Assembly (NCBI GenBank): GCA_964532145.1
Contig: CAZHGM010000022.1
Coordinates: 1-14,465 of the forward strand
From: JAPUDQ01 sp964532145
GTDB taxonomy: Bacteria; Patescibacteriota; Saccharimonadia; Saccharimonadales; Saccharimonadaceae
Length of the DNA stretch: 14,465 nt
Reading direction: 5' to 3'
Under the pieces are notes generated by a model that had not been told where the DNA came from, did no database searches, and worked only from the letters and a program-made list of their open reading frames with translations. The position numbers and the translations under genes are program-made. Shown piece after piece: positions 14,080 to 14,465 of this stretch; position 1 is the first letter of the stretch, and each line of letters starts with the position of its first letter.

Positions 14080-14448
14080 ATGATAACAACTTCAAGTAAG
14101 AAACTTGTTGAAAATGAGGCGATGTTTCGCCAAAAAAACGAAGCGGTGAACCGTGATGTTGCCACTCTTGAGCAAATTGAAGCCGATGCACTGAAGCCAA
14201 ATTTCAAATTGCAATACCACTGCGAATGTGCTGATGAGGGGTGTCAAGAGCGGATTACGTTGACAGTAAAACGCTACAAACAAATCCATGCTGAACGTGA
14301 TCGATTTATTATCATTCCAGGGCACAACGTTGCCAAAGTCGAGAATATCGTAAAACGCTATAAGGCATTTGACGTCGTTGACAAAAAACTTGCCGTGCCA
14401 AAATACCCTGATCGGCTGCATAAAACTGATGTGCATAATACGAAATAA
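14080..14448 (+). CDS. Small conserved protein with a CEC...C / PGH motif, function unknown
   Basis: A 122-residue protein. An N-terminal helical part (about 5-40, likely a coiled coil or extended helix) precedes a compact domain with Cys48, Cys50 and Cys55 (HCECADEGC), an LTVKRYKQI segment and RFIIIPGHNVAKVENIV (75-91), ending in YKAFDVVDK. From memory this resembles a domain common in small hypothetical proteins of Actinobacteria (pattern CEC....C, then RF...PGH, then VV); I can offer no function. The three Cys could hold a metal with His47 or His82 as a fourth ligand. It has its own TATACT box. Confidence 0.8.
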   Translation: MITTSSKKLVENEAMFRQKNEAVNRDVATLEQIEADALKPNFKLQYHCECADEGCQERITLTVKRYKQIHAERDRFIIIPGHNVAKVENIVKRYKAFDVVDKKLAVPKYPDRLHKTDVHNTK

Positions 14449-14459
14449 CGAGGAGGATT

Positions 14460-14465
14460 ATGGCG
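14460..14465 (+). CDS. First codons of a further rightward gene
   Basis: AGGAGG (14451-14456) is followed by ATG GCG at 14460-14465, just after the previous stop. Only two codons (Met-Ala) are visible; the SD-to-start gap of three bases is rather short. Confidence 0.5.

Overview
The window looks like a piece of a Patescibacteria (CPR) genome, most likely a Saccharibacteria (TM7) relative. That is inferred from gene content (stand-alone ExoI, UvrA, PGPGW and DedA membrane proteins, L25 with an acidic tail, TrhO, YbaK, peptide deformylase), tight packing, and start codons that sit 7-11 bases after a TATACT/TATAAT-like -10 box. No marker gene proves the lineage. TGA is used as a stop (ExoI, second Nudix gene), so the UGA-glycine code of Gracilibacteria does not apply.

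Layout. 1-318: the start of a leftward gene and a divergent control region with two copies of a palindromic operator arranged as a perfect 23-bp inverted repeat. 319-1164: an IS1595-type transposase with intact catalytic residues but no visible IS ends. 1174-1866: two leftward genes, a Nudix hydrolase and a 54-residue basic protein.

1940-2964: the standout. A strong sigma70-type promoter and an intrinsic terminator bracket about 1 kb with no credible protein gene but dense RNA structure: a 14-bp long-range closing helix, long internal helices, more than ten local hairpins, GNRA and UUCG tetraloops, and an exactly duplicated GCAA hairpin. I read it as a large ornate non-coding RNA in the size and style range of GOLLD, ROOL or OLE, but I cannot assign it to a known class. 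A 10-N assembly gap lies in its 3' part, flanked by repeated sequence, so the true 3' architecture is uncertain.

3022-8710: exonuclease I (+), two small leftward membrane proteins, UvrA (+) and a DedA-family membrane protein (-). 8788-11435: ribosomal protein L25 (+) and an ABC exporter half-transporter (-), separated by a bidirectional terminator. 11574-14064: a tight rightward operon of trhO (tRNA U34 hydroxylase), Nudix hydrolase, YbaK-type tRNA editing domain and peptide deformylase, suggesting a translation-quality theme. 14080-14465: a small conserved Cys-rich protein and the first bases of another gene.

ExoI and UvrA are both DNA-repair enzymes, but each has its own promoter, so the middle of the window is a row of separate units rather than one pathway. 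Several starts were moved from the longest ORF to the start codon that fits the promoter or Shine-Dalgarno site (PGPGW protein, small membrane protein, TrhO, deformylase).
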